This document shows, piece by piece, positions 53,130 to 60,928 of a stretch of 64,000 nt of DNA. The DNA is from Desulfurococcus sp. (GTDB lineage Archaea; Thermoproteota; Thermoprotei_A; Sulfolobales; Desulfurococcaceae). The DNA lies in contig JAPNUX010000008.1 in assembly GCA_026626905.1 (NCBI GenBank), positions 124,001 to 188,000 on the forward strand, given 5' to 3'. The notes beneath the pieces are model-generated. The model ran no database searches. It worked only from the letters and a program-made list of their open reading frames with translations, and had not been told where the DNA came from. A program made the position numbers and the translations under genes. The number at the start of each line of letters is the position of its first letter. Position 1 is the first letter of the stretch.

Positions 53130-54206
53130 TTGAGGTTTAAGGATTACGCTCTTCCAGCTCTAGTGCTTATAGCTCTACTTGTAGCCGGCTTTAATACTCC
53201 TACAGCTTTAGCTGAAGCCAGTCTAGCCAGCGTGAAGTACGTAGTCTACTATGATCCATATGGGAATGCCGGCTTCCTCTATGTGACACTAGTGCTTTCA
53301 GCTCAACCCGGGATTCTAGTCAATATATCGATTCCCGCTAGGATCTTTGAGGATTCATCACTCGAGCTACTCAACTATACTGGCAGCGGCGTGAGCTCCT
53401 TGATCGCTAAATACGATGATATTACAGGCCTAGCCCTAGTGCTGTGCGAGGTTAATACTACTTCACCAAGCCTCACAATGTACTTTTCTCTCACTAATGC
53501 TACAAGAGAGATCATCGCAGGCTCCTATACATCGACATTAAACTTGCTCTGGTATCAAGGAGGCAGCATGAACCTACAGGTTGAAGTATATCTTGCTGGA
53601 GTATTCAATGCCACTATAACACCACTTAGAGATTCTTCAAGCTATAGAGTCAATATCATTGATAATACAACTGCAATACTGTTTACATCACCAACAATGT
53701 ACTTTATCGTTTTAACTACACCAGTAAGCATTATCACCCCTTCACCCACAACACCACCTCCTACTCTACCACCTGGGGTCACAGGGACTCCTACCACGAC
53801 ACCGCCCGGTGCGAGCCCTACTCAGACTCCCACTCTGCTTCCAGTACCGCAAGGTTCCCCCTGGGGGAACCTGCTCTTGCTGGCAGTAGTACTAGCTATC
53901 ATAGCAGCGGTTGCAGCAGTATTCCTATGGAGGAGGAGTTATGTGGGGAAGATAGAGGTTGCCGATATAATGAGTGATACTGTTGCGAGAAGCATAATAA
54001 GGTTGCTGGGTGAGGCTAGTGGAAGCCGTCTAACACAGGCAGAGGTGACTAGTAGAACCGGATTCCCTAAATCCAGTGTTAGCAGGAGAATTAAGAGACT
54101 CGAGGAGGAGGGATACATTACAGTTGAGCGGACAGGTAAGTACAATTACCTGGAGCTCACACCTAAAGGATGGGAGGCGTACAAGAGGATTACGGGGAGG
54201 AAATGA
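53130..54206 (+). CDS. Membrane-anchored one-component regulator: extracytoplasmic domain, TM, cytoplasmic winged helix
   Basis: 358 aa. Signal-like N terminus (ALPALVLIALLVAGF), an extracytoplasmic beta-rich region of about 200 residues with N-glycosylation sequons, a Pro/Thr stalk (TPSPTTPPPTLPPGV), one TM helix (LLLLAVVLAIIAAVAAVFLW), then a cytoplasmic MarR-like winged helix (SGSRLTQAEVTSRTGFPKSSVSRRIKRLEEEGYITVERTGKYNYLELTPKG). TTG 53130 is six bases after GGTGG; TTG 53112 is an alternative. This domain order is that of a membrane-tethered transcription factor sensing outside the cell. Confidence 0.75.
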   Translation: MRFKDYALPALVLIALLVAGFNTPTALAEASLASVKYVVYYDPYGNAGFLYVTLVLSAQPGILVNISIPARIFEDSSLELLNYTGSGVSSLIAKYDDITGLALVLCEVNTTSPSLTMYFSLTNATREIIAGSYTSTLNLLWYQGGSMNLQVEVYLAGVFNATITPLRDSSSYRVNIIDNTTAILFTSPTMYFIVLTTPVSIITPSPTTPPPTLPPGVTGTPTTTPPGASPTQTPTLLPVPQGSPWGNLLLLAVVLAIIAAVAAVFLWRRSYVGKIEVADIMSDTVARSIIRLLGEASGSRLTQAEVTSRTGFPKSSVSRRIKRLEEEGYITVERTGKYNYLELTPKGWEAYKRITGRK

Positions 54207-54736
54207 GGGAGCCTAAACCACTATATGGCACTGGATTCTTTCATGTAAGGGAGACAGGCTGGATTGATGAGATAGTAGTATTCGACTACTATGACCCAGA
54301 CCACTACTACTATAATCTAACAGTAGAGGAGCTTTCAGCTGAGAAGGAAAGGCTTGCAAGAAACATGGAGTTCTACCTGGACTTAGAGGAGGTAAAGCTT
54401 AATGGTAAGCCCTGCTTCCCGAGAGTCGTCAACGTGGATGTAGGCTTCCGGGGTAGCGTGGAGTACCCCTATGTGGTGTTCATGATATCATTTAAAGGCG
54501 AGCTCGTGAGAGGAGTAAACGTGTTTGAAGACGTGTACGAGGAGGAGGTAGCTGAGTACGGGTATAGAGTCTACTGGATTCTGCCACCTAGGGCTAGATT
54601 TATTGAAGCGGACGTAGGCGTCCCCTACACGATCACCGGTGGTGGTAGAATCCTCTCGTTTAGCGTTGAAGCTGGAGTAAGAGTTCGAGGATACGAGAGA
54701 ATAGTATTCGAGGTTGAAAGATTAATTAGCTCCTAG
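54203..54736 (+). CDS. Unknown protein coupled to the membrane regulator
   Basis: 177 aa from ATG 54203 (ATGA overlap with the regulator stop, ribosome binding site GGGGAGG at 54194-54200). A soluble, aromatic-rich N terminus (EIVVFDYYDPDHYYYNLTVEEL) and beta-rich core. No TM segment, no recognised motif. Coupling suggests a partner or target of the regulator. Confidence 0.6.
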   Translation: MREPKPLYGTGFFHVRETGWIDEIVVFDYYDPDHYYYNLTVEELSAEKERLARNMEFYLDLEEVKLNGKPCFPRVVNVDVGFRGSVEYPYVVFMISFKGELVRGVNVFEDVYEEEVAEYGYRVYWILPPRARFIEADVGVPYTITGGGRILSFSVEAGVRVRGYERIVFEVERLISS

Positions 54737-54750
54737 AGCCTAGTTAAGCG

Positions 54751-54822
54751 TGGGATGATGTATGGGGACCTCCAATGAGTGGAGGTCGCCTGAAGAGTGA
54801 TGTGGGGCCAAAGCGCTGATCC
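54751..54822 (+). ncRNA. C/D box sRNA candidate 1
   Basis: C box-like ATGATGT (54755-54761), D' CTGA (54790-54793), C' GTGATGT (54797-54803), 12-base guide GGGGCCAAAGCG, D CTGA (54816-54819). C'-to-D spacing is ideal, but C-to-D' is 28 bases because a GACCTCC/GGAGGTC hairpin intervenes, so the first half may be inactive. Confidence 0.5.
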
Positions 54823-54846
54823 GCCTATGCGTCAAGCTAACTTGAA

Positions 54847-54904
54847 GCCTGTGATGAATACGTCATCGCATGATGCAGTGATGCCACCCGACCTCACTGA
54901 GGTG
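54847..54904 (+). ncRNA. C/D box sRNA candidate 2
   Basis: C GTGATGA (54851-54857), 12-base guide ATACGTCATCGC, D' ATGA (54870-54873), 4-base linker, C' GTGATGC (54878-54884), 12-base guide CACCCGACCTCA, D CTGA (54897-54900). Both C-to-D' and C'-to-D spacings are 12, exactly archaeal sRNA geometry. It would direct 2'-O-methylation at the base opposite the fifth guide base before the D box. Target not identified. It runs into the ribosome binding site of priL. Confidence 0.7.
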
Positions 54905-54909
54905 TTAAA

Positions 54910-56040
54910 GTGAGTACCCGAAGCCTCCTCTTGAAGTACCCTTTCATTGCTAGGCCAGGCGATCTAGGTATTGGAGACCTTGATCTACGAGTACTCGTTG
55001 AATCTATGAGCGATAGGCTACGCGAGGTTTTCCCCAGGGTGTTCAAGGACATCCTGGGTAAGAGAGCTGAAGTTAACCTGCAGTTTTTCGAGAGCAGTGA
55101 TGAAAGTCTTGCATGCTACATGCTCCTCCTCGCTGTAGCTAAAGCACTTAATGACACTAGGCTTCTCAATAGAATCGCCATAGCGTATGCTAAGACTGCT
55201 GCGAGAACCCTGGTTAGGGAGAGTGGGCATGTAATCCGCTATATATCGCTTAGAGTAGGAGTGAACGTAGAGTTCACTGAGAGCCCTGATGAGAAGCAGC
55301 CGGCACGATTAGATATCGTAGAGAAACCTTCTAGGAGGCGTGTTAATGCTAGATTCAAGCCACTCCAGTACTCAATCCCGCTGCTAGACTACGTGAGGAT
55401 AGTTGCAGAGAGGCTCTCGCAGAATCCAGCTTACAGCTTGGAGAATAATATAGTTGCTAACGGCAGAGTATACGTTGACGAGAAAACTATTACAAGGATA
55501 CTTGAGGAAGCCATAGTAAGGCATGTTCTAGATCAAGCCGAAGAAGCTGTAGAGCTAGTTAACGGGCCGGTACTAGAAGCCTTCGTCAGCGAGGCTAGGA
55601 GAATACTGAATGAAGCAGGATGGTATAAGAAGGCTAGTCCAGGAAGCCTAGCCGAGACTATAGAGGGAGTTAACCCTGAAGCTCTCCCCCCGTGTATTAA
55701 ACGAATTATAAGCCTGGTTGACTCAGGCGGGAACCCTAGCCACGAGGAGAGATTTAATCTAGCGGCATTCCTCGCTAACATCGGGTTAAGCATTGACGCG
55801 ATCCTCGAGTACTTCAAGAAGACACCGGATTTCAATGAGAGGATCGCGAGATACCAGGTTGAGCATATTGCAGGGTTAAGAGGTAGCAGGAGGAAATACA
55901 TGCCGTATAACTGTGAAAGCATGAAGTCAGCTGGAATATGCCCTGTAGATGGGCAGTGTAAGGGTGGAAGAAACCCTCTAGCTGTCTACAAGTATAACTT
56001 GAAAGCTATGCAGCGTAAGCCGGCTTCAAGAGCTTCTTAA
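54910..56040 (+). CDS. priL: DNA primase large subunit
   Basis: Iron-sulfur subunit of the PriS-PriL primase that makes replication primers. The cluster Cys are visible: PPCIKRI near residue 260 and CESMKSAGIC plus QCKGG near the C terminus (344, 353, 361). N-terminal KYPFIARPGDLG and core RRKYMPYN are family features. 376 aa. GTG start with GAGGTG upstream, directly after the sRNA candidates. Confidence 0.93.
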   Translation: MSTRSLLLKYPFIARPGDLGIGDLDLRVLVESMSDRLREVFPRVFKDILGKRAEVNLQFFESSDESLACYMLLLAVAKALNDTRLLNRIAIAYAKTAARTLVRESGHVIRYISLRVGVNVEFTESPDEKQPARLDIVEKPSRRRVNARFKPLQYSIPLLDYVRIVAERLSQNPAYSLENNIVANGRVYVDEKTITRILEEAIVRHVLDQAEEAVELVNGPVLEAFVSEARRILNEAGWYKKASPGSLAETIEGVNPEALPPCIKRIISLVDSGGNPSHEERFNLAAFLANIGLSIDAILEYFKKTPDFNERIARYQVEHIAGLRGSRRKYMPYNCESMKSAGICPVDGQCKGGRNPLAVYKYNLKAMQRKPASRAS

Positions 56041-57160
56041 CAATCCAGTGCGCTATTGAGTAGGCTACATACAGTATCATTGAAAGAAGTAAGAGAGTGA
56101 AAACTAAGCTACCTAGGCTCGGTGCATTGAGGCGCGGTGGTATCCCTTTCTCCTCATCCCACCCCTTGCTACCAGATGTCATCTGGCTCGTGAAGTTAAG
56201 CCATACATTACTGCAGAGGCTTGGATTCCTACTGTAGTATACGTAAAGGCCTTCCAGCGTGCTGTACGTCTCCAGCTTGATATTCGAGTTTAAAGTAATA
56301 TTAGGGTTGAAGGGCCCTGCAACCAGGTAGCATGCTGTAGGCTCGCTAAATGATAATAGTAGAGAGCTTGCTGAAACATTCGAAACACTTACAGGAGGCT
56401 TAGTGGATCCAAGGCTTGAATATATGATTATGAGGCTTGGATTACCCGTGGTATTAGCGACTTTGAGTTCGAGCACCAATCTATCTGTAAGCCCTTCGAA
56501 GATCCTCATGTAATTACTGAGTATTAATGTCAGTGAATACGAGTACGAGCTATCACTCATTCTCTCAGTGTAAGTATACGTGTAGTGTACTATGATACCA
56601 GTTAACGGCTCGAAGTAAGCGCTCCAGATGCTAGAGTTAAAGCGGCTTGGTGAGGGGTAGGGTTCACCGCCAACTATGTGAATAGCATCCACGTCGAGTC
56701 TTGTAACACCTACTACAACCCCCTTCTTAACGAGAGGTTCTAGGATTATCGACGCGTTTTTCACAGATAATGCTATAGGGGGTGTAGTGCACTCATCCCC
56801 GCTAAGATTAATGCTGGTATTCCACGATGAAAACTGCTCTACAGGTATATTCTGCGAGACCTGGCTAGTGCTAACTGAAGTCACGTTTACGTGCAGGCTG
56901 CACGTTAAGGGTTTAAGAGTTGCAGCATCTAGGCTAACTTCCCCGCTAACAGTATATTTAACTTCAATGGAGATATAGTTTAAGCCTGGGATAACTCCTT
57001 CAGCATACCTGCCTGTAGCCGTTAGCACTAGCAGTCCATCGTATTGGAGTTCTCTTACCACAATACCCTCGCTCCCTGATGCTACGGGGGTAAGCGATAT
57101 CCCGGTGAGAAGCACTAAGATTAGCAGAGTGCAGGCTCTCCTATACATGGCTCCATACAA
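56006..57160 (-). CDS. Secreted/membrane-anchored protein, unknown
   Basis: 384 aa. N-terminal signal (CTLLILVLLTGISLTPVASG), long extracytoplasmic beta-rich region with many N-x-S/T sequons (NVT, NTS, NLS, NAS, NSS, NTT, NVS, NIT, NFT), and a C-terminal TM (SLGSLVFTLLLLSMILYVAYSIAHW) with a short basic tail. Start ATG 57160 or ATG 57148. Its end overlaps priL by 35 bp on the opposite strand. A surface protein; ligand unknown. Confidence 0.7.
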   Translation of the reverse strand: MYGAMYRRACTLLILVLLTGISLTPVASGSEGIVVRELQYDGLLVLTATGRYAEGVIPGLNYISIEVKYTVSGEVSLDAATLKPLTCSLHVNVTSVSTSQVSQNIPVEQFSSWNTSINLSGDECTTPPIALSVKNASIILEPLVKKGVVVGVTRLDVDAIHIVGGEPYPSPSRFNSSIWSAYFEPLTGIIVHYTYTYTERMSDSSYSYSLTLILSNYMRIFEGLTDRLVLELKVANTTGNPSLIIIYSSLGSTKPPVSVSNVSASSLLLSFSEPTACYLVAGPFNPNITLNSNIKLETYSTLEGLYVYYSRNPSLCSNVWLNFTSQMTSGSKGWDEEKGIPPRLNAPSLGSLVFTLLLLSMILYVAYSIAHWIVKKLLKPAYAA

Positions 57161-57265
57161 CCAAGCATAGAATGAGGAGGAGCTGGGTAAAATAGTTTCA
57201 GCATGCTATGTAGAGTGCTCTCTTCGAAGTAAATTAATTAGGTGTAGTTAGGATCACCTAACCTG

Positions 57266-57643
57266 GTGGTCTACGTGGAGTCGCCAGAATACCCAATATC
57301 TCACACCTCAACTGTCATATACGCGAGGCTACCCGATGGTAGTAAAGCTTACATAAAGTACAGTGTAGAAGGCGGCGTCATGAAGCTTATTTCAACCTAC
57401 ACGCCACCACAGTATAGGGGCAAGGGGATTGCAGCTAGACTCATGGAGTATGCTCTAAGATTAGCGAGAGAGAATAAGTGGCTGGTTGAACCAATATGCA
57501 GCTACGCTGTATACTACTTCATGAAGAACCCCGGTGCTAGAGACGTGCTCTTAGATAAATATAAGGCTTTAAGCACTGAGGAGTGGAGAAAGCTTTTCGA
57601 AGAGGCTTTAGCGAGGGAAAAAGAGAGTGAAGGTAAGAGTTAA
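57266..57643 (+). CDS. GNAT-family N-acetyltransferase-like protein
   Basis: 125 aa, COG2388-like small acetyltransferase. The acetyl-CoA-binding QYRGKGIAARLMEYALRLARENKWLVEPICSYAVYYFMKNP is typical (Q/R-x-x-G-x-G/A, then the C-terminal Cys/Tyr region). Substrate unknown. GTG start. Overlaps the MoaD-like gene by 17 bp. Confidence 0.82.
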   Translation: MVYVESPEYPISHTSTVIYARLPDGSKAYIKYSVEGGVMKLISTYTPPQYRGKGIAARLMEYALRLARENKWLVEPICSYAVYYFMKNPGARDVLLDKYKALSTEEWRKLFEEALAREKESEGKS

Positions 57644-57920
57644 GTACATGCTATGGCTGAAGGATAAAACCGGTATCAGCGAGGAAATAGTGGAAGTAGA
57701 TGGAGAGTGCAGTATAAGAAGCCTGCTCTCCATGCTAGGTGGAAAGCATAGTGGTCTCGCCAGGTACATTGAAGGTATACTAGAAGGGAGATCTGAGATA
57801 ATCGTGCTGCACAACTCGAAGACCCCGGCTAATGGCTTAGAGAGCATTCTCAGAGATATGGATGAAGTAGTCTTAATACCCTCTGTCTCTGGAGGAATAT
57901 TTTTAAATGGCGTGACATGA
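57627..57920 (+). CDS. MoaD/ThiS-type ubiquitin-like protein with residues after the terminal GG
   Basis: 97 aa beta-grasp protein (KVRVKYMLWLKDKTGISEEIVEVDG, LRDMDEVVLIPSVSGG). MoaD and SAMP proteins normally end in Gly-Gly, which is activated by an E1-like enzyme. Here the GG is followed by seven residues (IFLNGVT) before the stop, so it would need trimming, or the extension is an artefact. Part of a moaD-type operon with a GNAT protein. Confidence 0.8.
   Translation: MKVRVKYMLWLKDKTGISEEIVEVDGECSIRSLLSMLGGKHSGLARYIEGILEGRSEIIVLHNSKTPANGLESILRDMDEVVLIPSVSGGIFLNGVT
57896..57908 (+). promoter_or_regulatory. TATA box for rpl44e inside the 3' end of the MoaD-like gene
   Basis: AATATTTTTAAAT, about 50 bases before the TTG 57958 start, falls in the codons after the MoaD Gly-Gly. 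This shows the extra residues coincide with the downstream promoter. Confidence 0.5.
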
Positions 57921-57957
57921 ATACAGGGTATAGTTGACTGCTCACAGGTGGCTTAAC

Positions 57958-58245
57958 TTGAGGATACCTAAAGTAATAGTGACCTACTGCCCTAGGTGCA
58001 GGACTCACACAGAGCACAGCGTCACAATATATAAGCATGGAAAGAGGAGGAGCCTGGCTGAAGGAGAGAGACGCTACTCTAGAAAGAAGAAAGGATACGG
58101 CTCGAAGAGGAAGCCGGAGCAGAAGAGGTTTGCAAAGGTAACTAAGAAGACAGTCTTGAAGCTGAAGTGCCAGAAGTGCGGCTACATAATTCACAGAAAG
58201 GGATTGAGACTTAAGAAAGCTGAGCTAGTTGAGGTGGGTAAGTAG
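57958..58245 (+). CDS. rpl44e: Ribosomal protein L44e
   Basis: 95 aa large-subunit protein with two zinc-ribbon Cys pairs (YCPRC near residue 11 and CQKCGY near 72). Lys/Arg-rich middle ([21 protein letters not shown]). TTG 57958 gives the family start ([14 protein letters not shown]) after AGGTGG. Stop overlaps the S27e start by one base. Confidence 0.95.
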   Translation: MRIPKVIVTYCPRCRTHTEHSVTIYKHGKRRSLAEGERRYSRKKKGYGSKRKPEQKRFAKVTKKTVLKLKCQKCGYIIHRKGLRLKKAELVEVGK

Positions 58246-58451
58246 TGAGGAAGAGACGGATACTAATACCTGCACCAAGAAGCCGGTTCTACAAGGTGGT
58301 ATGCAAGGTCTGCGGAGCCGAGAACATAGTGTTCAGTCATGCAACCTTCCCGGCTAGATGTAAAGTCTGCGGTACACAGCTCGTAGAGCCTACTGGAGGG
58401 AAAGCTAGAATACTCAGAGATAGAGCTGAAATAGTTTCAGAGCTAGGCTAG
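58245..58451 (+). CDS. rps27e: Ribosomal protein S27e
   Basis: 68 aa small-subunit zinc protein with [27 protein letters not shown], one C4 ribbon. GTG start overlaps the L44e TAG by one base, so L44e and S27e are translationally coupled, as in many archaea. Confidence 0.95.
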   Translation: MRKRRILIPAPRSRFYKVVCKVCGAENIVFSHATFPARCKVCGTQLVEPTGGKARILRDRAEIVSELG

Positions 58452-58522
58452 CATCCCCGTAAAGATTTTAAATAGTTCCACATTAATTAAACAGAGTATG
58501 CAAGCTACTGGGGGTTAAGGCT

Positions 58523-58795
58523 TTGAGTAGGGATCAGCTTGTCGGAGTAGGTCTTCTAGTAGCATCAATTATAGTGATATTAGTCTACGCATACATATTA
58601 TTCTTCACTGAGTACTCATGGCTACTCGTCCAGATAACCCTGATAATAGCTGTTGCAGGAGTCTTCGGGATACTAGGGTGGATAGGGTACACGCTGGCTA
58701 CAACACCACCACCAAAGCCCATCGAGGAGATAGAGAAAGAGATTGAAGCAGAGTTAAAGAAGCTTCAAGAAGAATCCACCAGCCAGTCAACTTAA
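58523..58795 (+). CDS. Small membrane protein
   Basis: 90 aa: two helices (VGVGLLVASIIVILVYAYILFF and LVQITLIIAVAGVFGILGWIGYTL) and a charged, coiled C-terminal tail (PIEEIEKEIEAELKKLQEE). Unknown function. TTG start with GGGGGTTAAGG upstream. TATA-like TTTAAATAG near 58469. Confidence 0.65.
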   Translation: MSRDQLVGVGLLVASIIVILVYAYILFFTEYSWLLVQITLIIAVAGVFGILGWIGYTLATTPPPKPIEEIEKEIEAELKKLQEESTSQST

Positions 58796-59041
58796 ACCAG
58801 AAGAGTCCAGCGTGTTTAAGAGGCTACAAGATAGATCAAGTTGATTTTAAACTACTTTTCAAAGCCTTCTATTCCTCCTATAGAAAACCTGCTGTCTTCT
58901 TCATAAGGCTACTGTCAAGTTACACATCTCGCCGGGTTGCTCTCGGAACTAATAGTTTAGCTTACACTTCTACCCGTGTATCTCGATTTAAAGTACCCTC
59001 CTCTTCTACACCATTACTGTATTTGATGGATTTAGTACTTT

Positions 59042-59899
59042 TTATAAAGCCATGTGAGCATTAAGCCATTTGACTATATACTCGACTACACTCATCCAAT
59101 CATGCTCATTGAGTACCTCGTGACGCATTCCCTCGTATACTTTTAACTCTTTATCTTTAACTCGTAGCTCTCTGTAGAGTTTAATGCTTCCCTGTGGAGG
59201 AATTATCTTGTCGTCGCCTCCATGTATCACTAATATGGGTGTTTCTATCTCCCCAATCTTCCTCCATATGCTTTTTGAAGCCTTGTAGAGCTCGTAGATT
59301 AATCTCAGTGAAGGCTTCTTCAAGACTAGGTTATCTGACATGTATTTCTCGCCGACACTTGTATCACTTGATAACAGTTCTGGTTTTATTGGAAGGTCTA
59401 CTCTAGCTTTAGGCTTGAAGAAAGCTACAAGAGAGAGTAGTGTTCTCTGGAGAACCGGGTATTCGATTAGCGTGGCTGCACCAGTAACCACTGCGGCTTT
59501 AACACGCTTCTCCTTCTTCTCGGCGAGGTAGTGGAGTACTATTAGTCCTCCCATGCTATGACCCAGTAGCGCTAGATTACTGGAGCCTGAATCCAGGGAA
59601 ACGTAGTCTATGAACGAGTCTAAGTCGTCTAGAAACTCGCTGAACCTATCTATGTAGCCGGCATCGCTACCCTGGGCAGTCCTCCCGTGACCTCTTAAAT
59701 CATGCATGTAGAATGCATAGCCGTGCTTGGCGAAGGCTTCACCTACATGACTGTATCTACCGCTATGCTCAGCAAAACCGTGCACACCAATAACAACACC
59801 TCTCACTACTTCCTCAGGTATCCACGCTCTGTAGAAAGCCTTCAACCCCGAGGAGAGGCTCGCAAACCCCTCTTTATACACGGTGGGTAACACCATCAC
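59042..59899 (-). CDS. Alpha/beta hydrolase (lysophospholipase/monoacylglycerol-lipase-like)
   Basis: 285 aa, cytoplasmic. Nucleophile elbow GHSMGG (in LLGHSMGGLIVLHYL), oxyanion part GVHGFAEHSGRYSHV, catalytic Asp in VIHGGDDKIIPPQG, and His in EGMRHEVLNE. Substrate class guessed from resemblance to PldB/MGL. Could release glycerol for the neighbouring glycerol genes, but that is inference. Confidence 0.88.
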   Translation of the reverse strand: MMVLPTVYKEGFASLSSGLKAFYRAWIPEEVVRGVVIGVHGFAEHSGRYSHVGEAFAKHGYAFYMHDLRGHGRTAQGSDAGYIDRFSEFLDDLDSFIDYVSLDSGSSNLALLGHSMGGLIVLHYLAEKKEKRVKAAVVTGAATLIEYPVLQRTLLSLVAFFKPKARVDLPIKPELLSSDTSVGEKYMSDNLVLKKPSLRLIYELYKASKSIWRKIGEIETPILVIHGGDDKIIPPQGSIKLYRELRVKDKELKVYEGMRHEVLNEHDWMSVVEYIVKWLNAHMAL

Positions 59900-60028
59900 T
59901 ATTACTTAAGTGAATCATCAATTATTTAAATTCAACATACAGCTTGTTCTTCAACCTTGTATACGGGATGCATGCTCCTAGATATGATATACTAGAAAAA
60001 CAAATGGTAAGGTGGGGGGTGCTAAAAA

Positions 60029-60739
60029 TTAACCGAAAATGCTTACGAAGAATACCGCTCCTAGTATTCCTCCTATAATAGGGCCAACAACAGGAATCCA
60101 GGCATATCCCCAATCGGAATCTCTTTTTCCTGGTATAGGAAGAATAGCGTGGGCTATGCGGGGGCCTAGATCACGAGCTGGGTTTATAGCGTAGCCTGTG
60201 GGGCCGCCAAGAGAGAGGCCTATACCCCAGACAAGGAATCCTACGAGTAGCGGTGCAATATCAGGGTTAGATACGCTTGCCCCGATGGCAAGTACTCCGA
60301 ATACTAGCACGAAGGTACCGATGATCTCTGAGAGCAGGTTAGTTGCATAATTCCGTATTGCTGGTATAGTGCTAAAAACCGCGAGCTTGAGGTTCTTATC
60401 CTCTGTGACCGCCCAGTGGGGTAGGTAGTGAAGCCATACAATTACCGCTCCCAGGAATGCACCAATCATCTGGGCTGCTATGTACCCTGGGACTTGATCC
60501 CACGGGAATCTACCTATCGTAGCTAGAGCTATCGTTACAGCAGGGTTTATATGTGCACCACTTATCCTTCCAACAGCGTAGACAGCTATAGCTACAGCCA
60601 AACCCCACCCTGTGGTAATAACGATCCATCCTCCGCCTTCGCCTTTAGACTTCTTGAGTAGAACTTCGGCTACCACGCCATCACCTAATATTATGAGTAT
60701 CATAGTGCCAATGAGTTCCGCTATGTATGGTGACAGCAT
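60029..60739 (-). CDS. glpF: Glycerol facilitator/aquaporin
   Basis: MIP-family channel, six helices, with the two NPA boxes (HINPAVT and YAINPARD). D residue after the second NPA (ARDLGPR) is the usual glyceroporin mark. Diverges from glpK across a shared control region with TATA elements on both strands. Start at ATG 60739. 236 aa. Confidence 0.93.
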   Translation of the reverse strand: MLSPYIAELIGTMILIILGDGVVAEVLLKKSKGEGGGWIVITTGWGLAVAIAVYAVGRISGAHINPAVTIALATIGRFPWDQVPGYIAAQMIGAFLGAVIVWLHYLPHWAVTEDKNLKLAVFSTIPAIRNYATNLLSEIIGTFVLVFGVLAIGASVSNPDIAPLLVGFLVWGIGLSLGGPTGYAINPARDLGPRIAHAILPIPGKRDSDWGYAWIPVVGPIIGGILGAVFFVSIFG

Positions 60740-60785
60740 ATTTATTCCACCTTACATTTCATACCTGTTACTTGTATGCCGATCC

Positions 60786-60796
60786 TTATATACTTT
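60786..60796 (-). promoter_or_regulatory. TATA box for glpF
   Basis: Minus-strand AGTATATAAGG, about 50 bases upstream of ATG 60739. Confidence 0.45.
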
Positions 60797-60853
60797 ACTA
60801 TATGTACGAATCAGTTAGCGTGGAATAAAATATTACAATCATACAAAGGCTAC

Positions 60854-60873
60854 ATAGATACATATAGATACAT
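60854..60873 (+). repeat. Two perfect tandem 10-bp repeats in the glpF/glpK control region
   Basis: ATAGATACAT occurs twice in direct tandem at 60854-60863 and 60864-60873, between glpF and the glpK TATA box. A candidate operator for a regulator of glycerol use. Confidence 0.55.
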
Positions 60874-60878
60874 AACTA

Positions 60879-60896
60879 ATATAAAATTTATAAAGG
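60879..60896 (+). promoter_or_regulatory. TATA box for glpK
   Basis: AATATAAAATTTATAAAG, a double TATA-like element about 35-50 bases before ATG 60929, with the tandem repeats immediately upstream. Confidence 0.5.
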
Positions 60897-60928
60897 ATGG
60901 CAGACACAATATTATAGCAGGGTTGTCT

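Noticed and set aside
60776-60928. N-terminal extension of glycerol kinase
   Set aside because: The residues are AT-rich control region containing TATA elements and tandem repeats; the family begins at [15 protein letters not shown].
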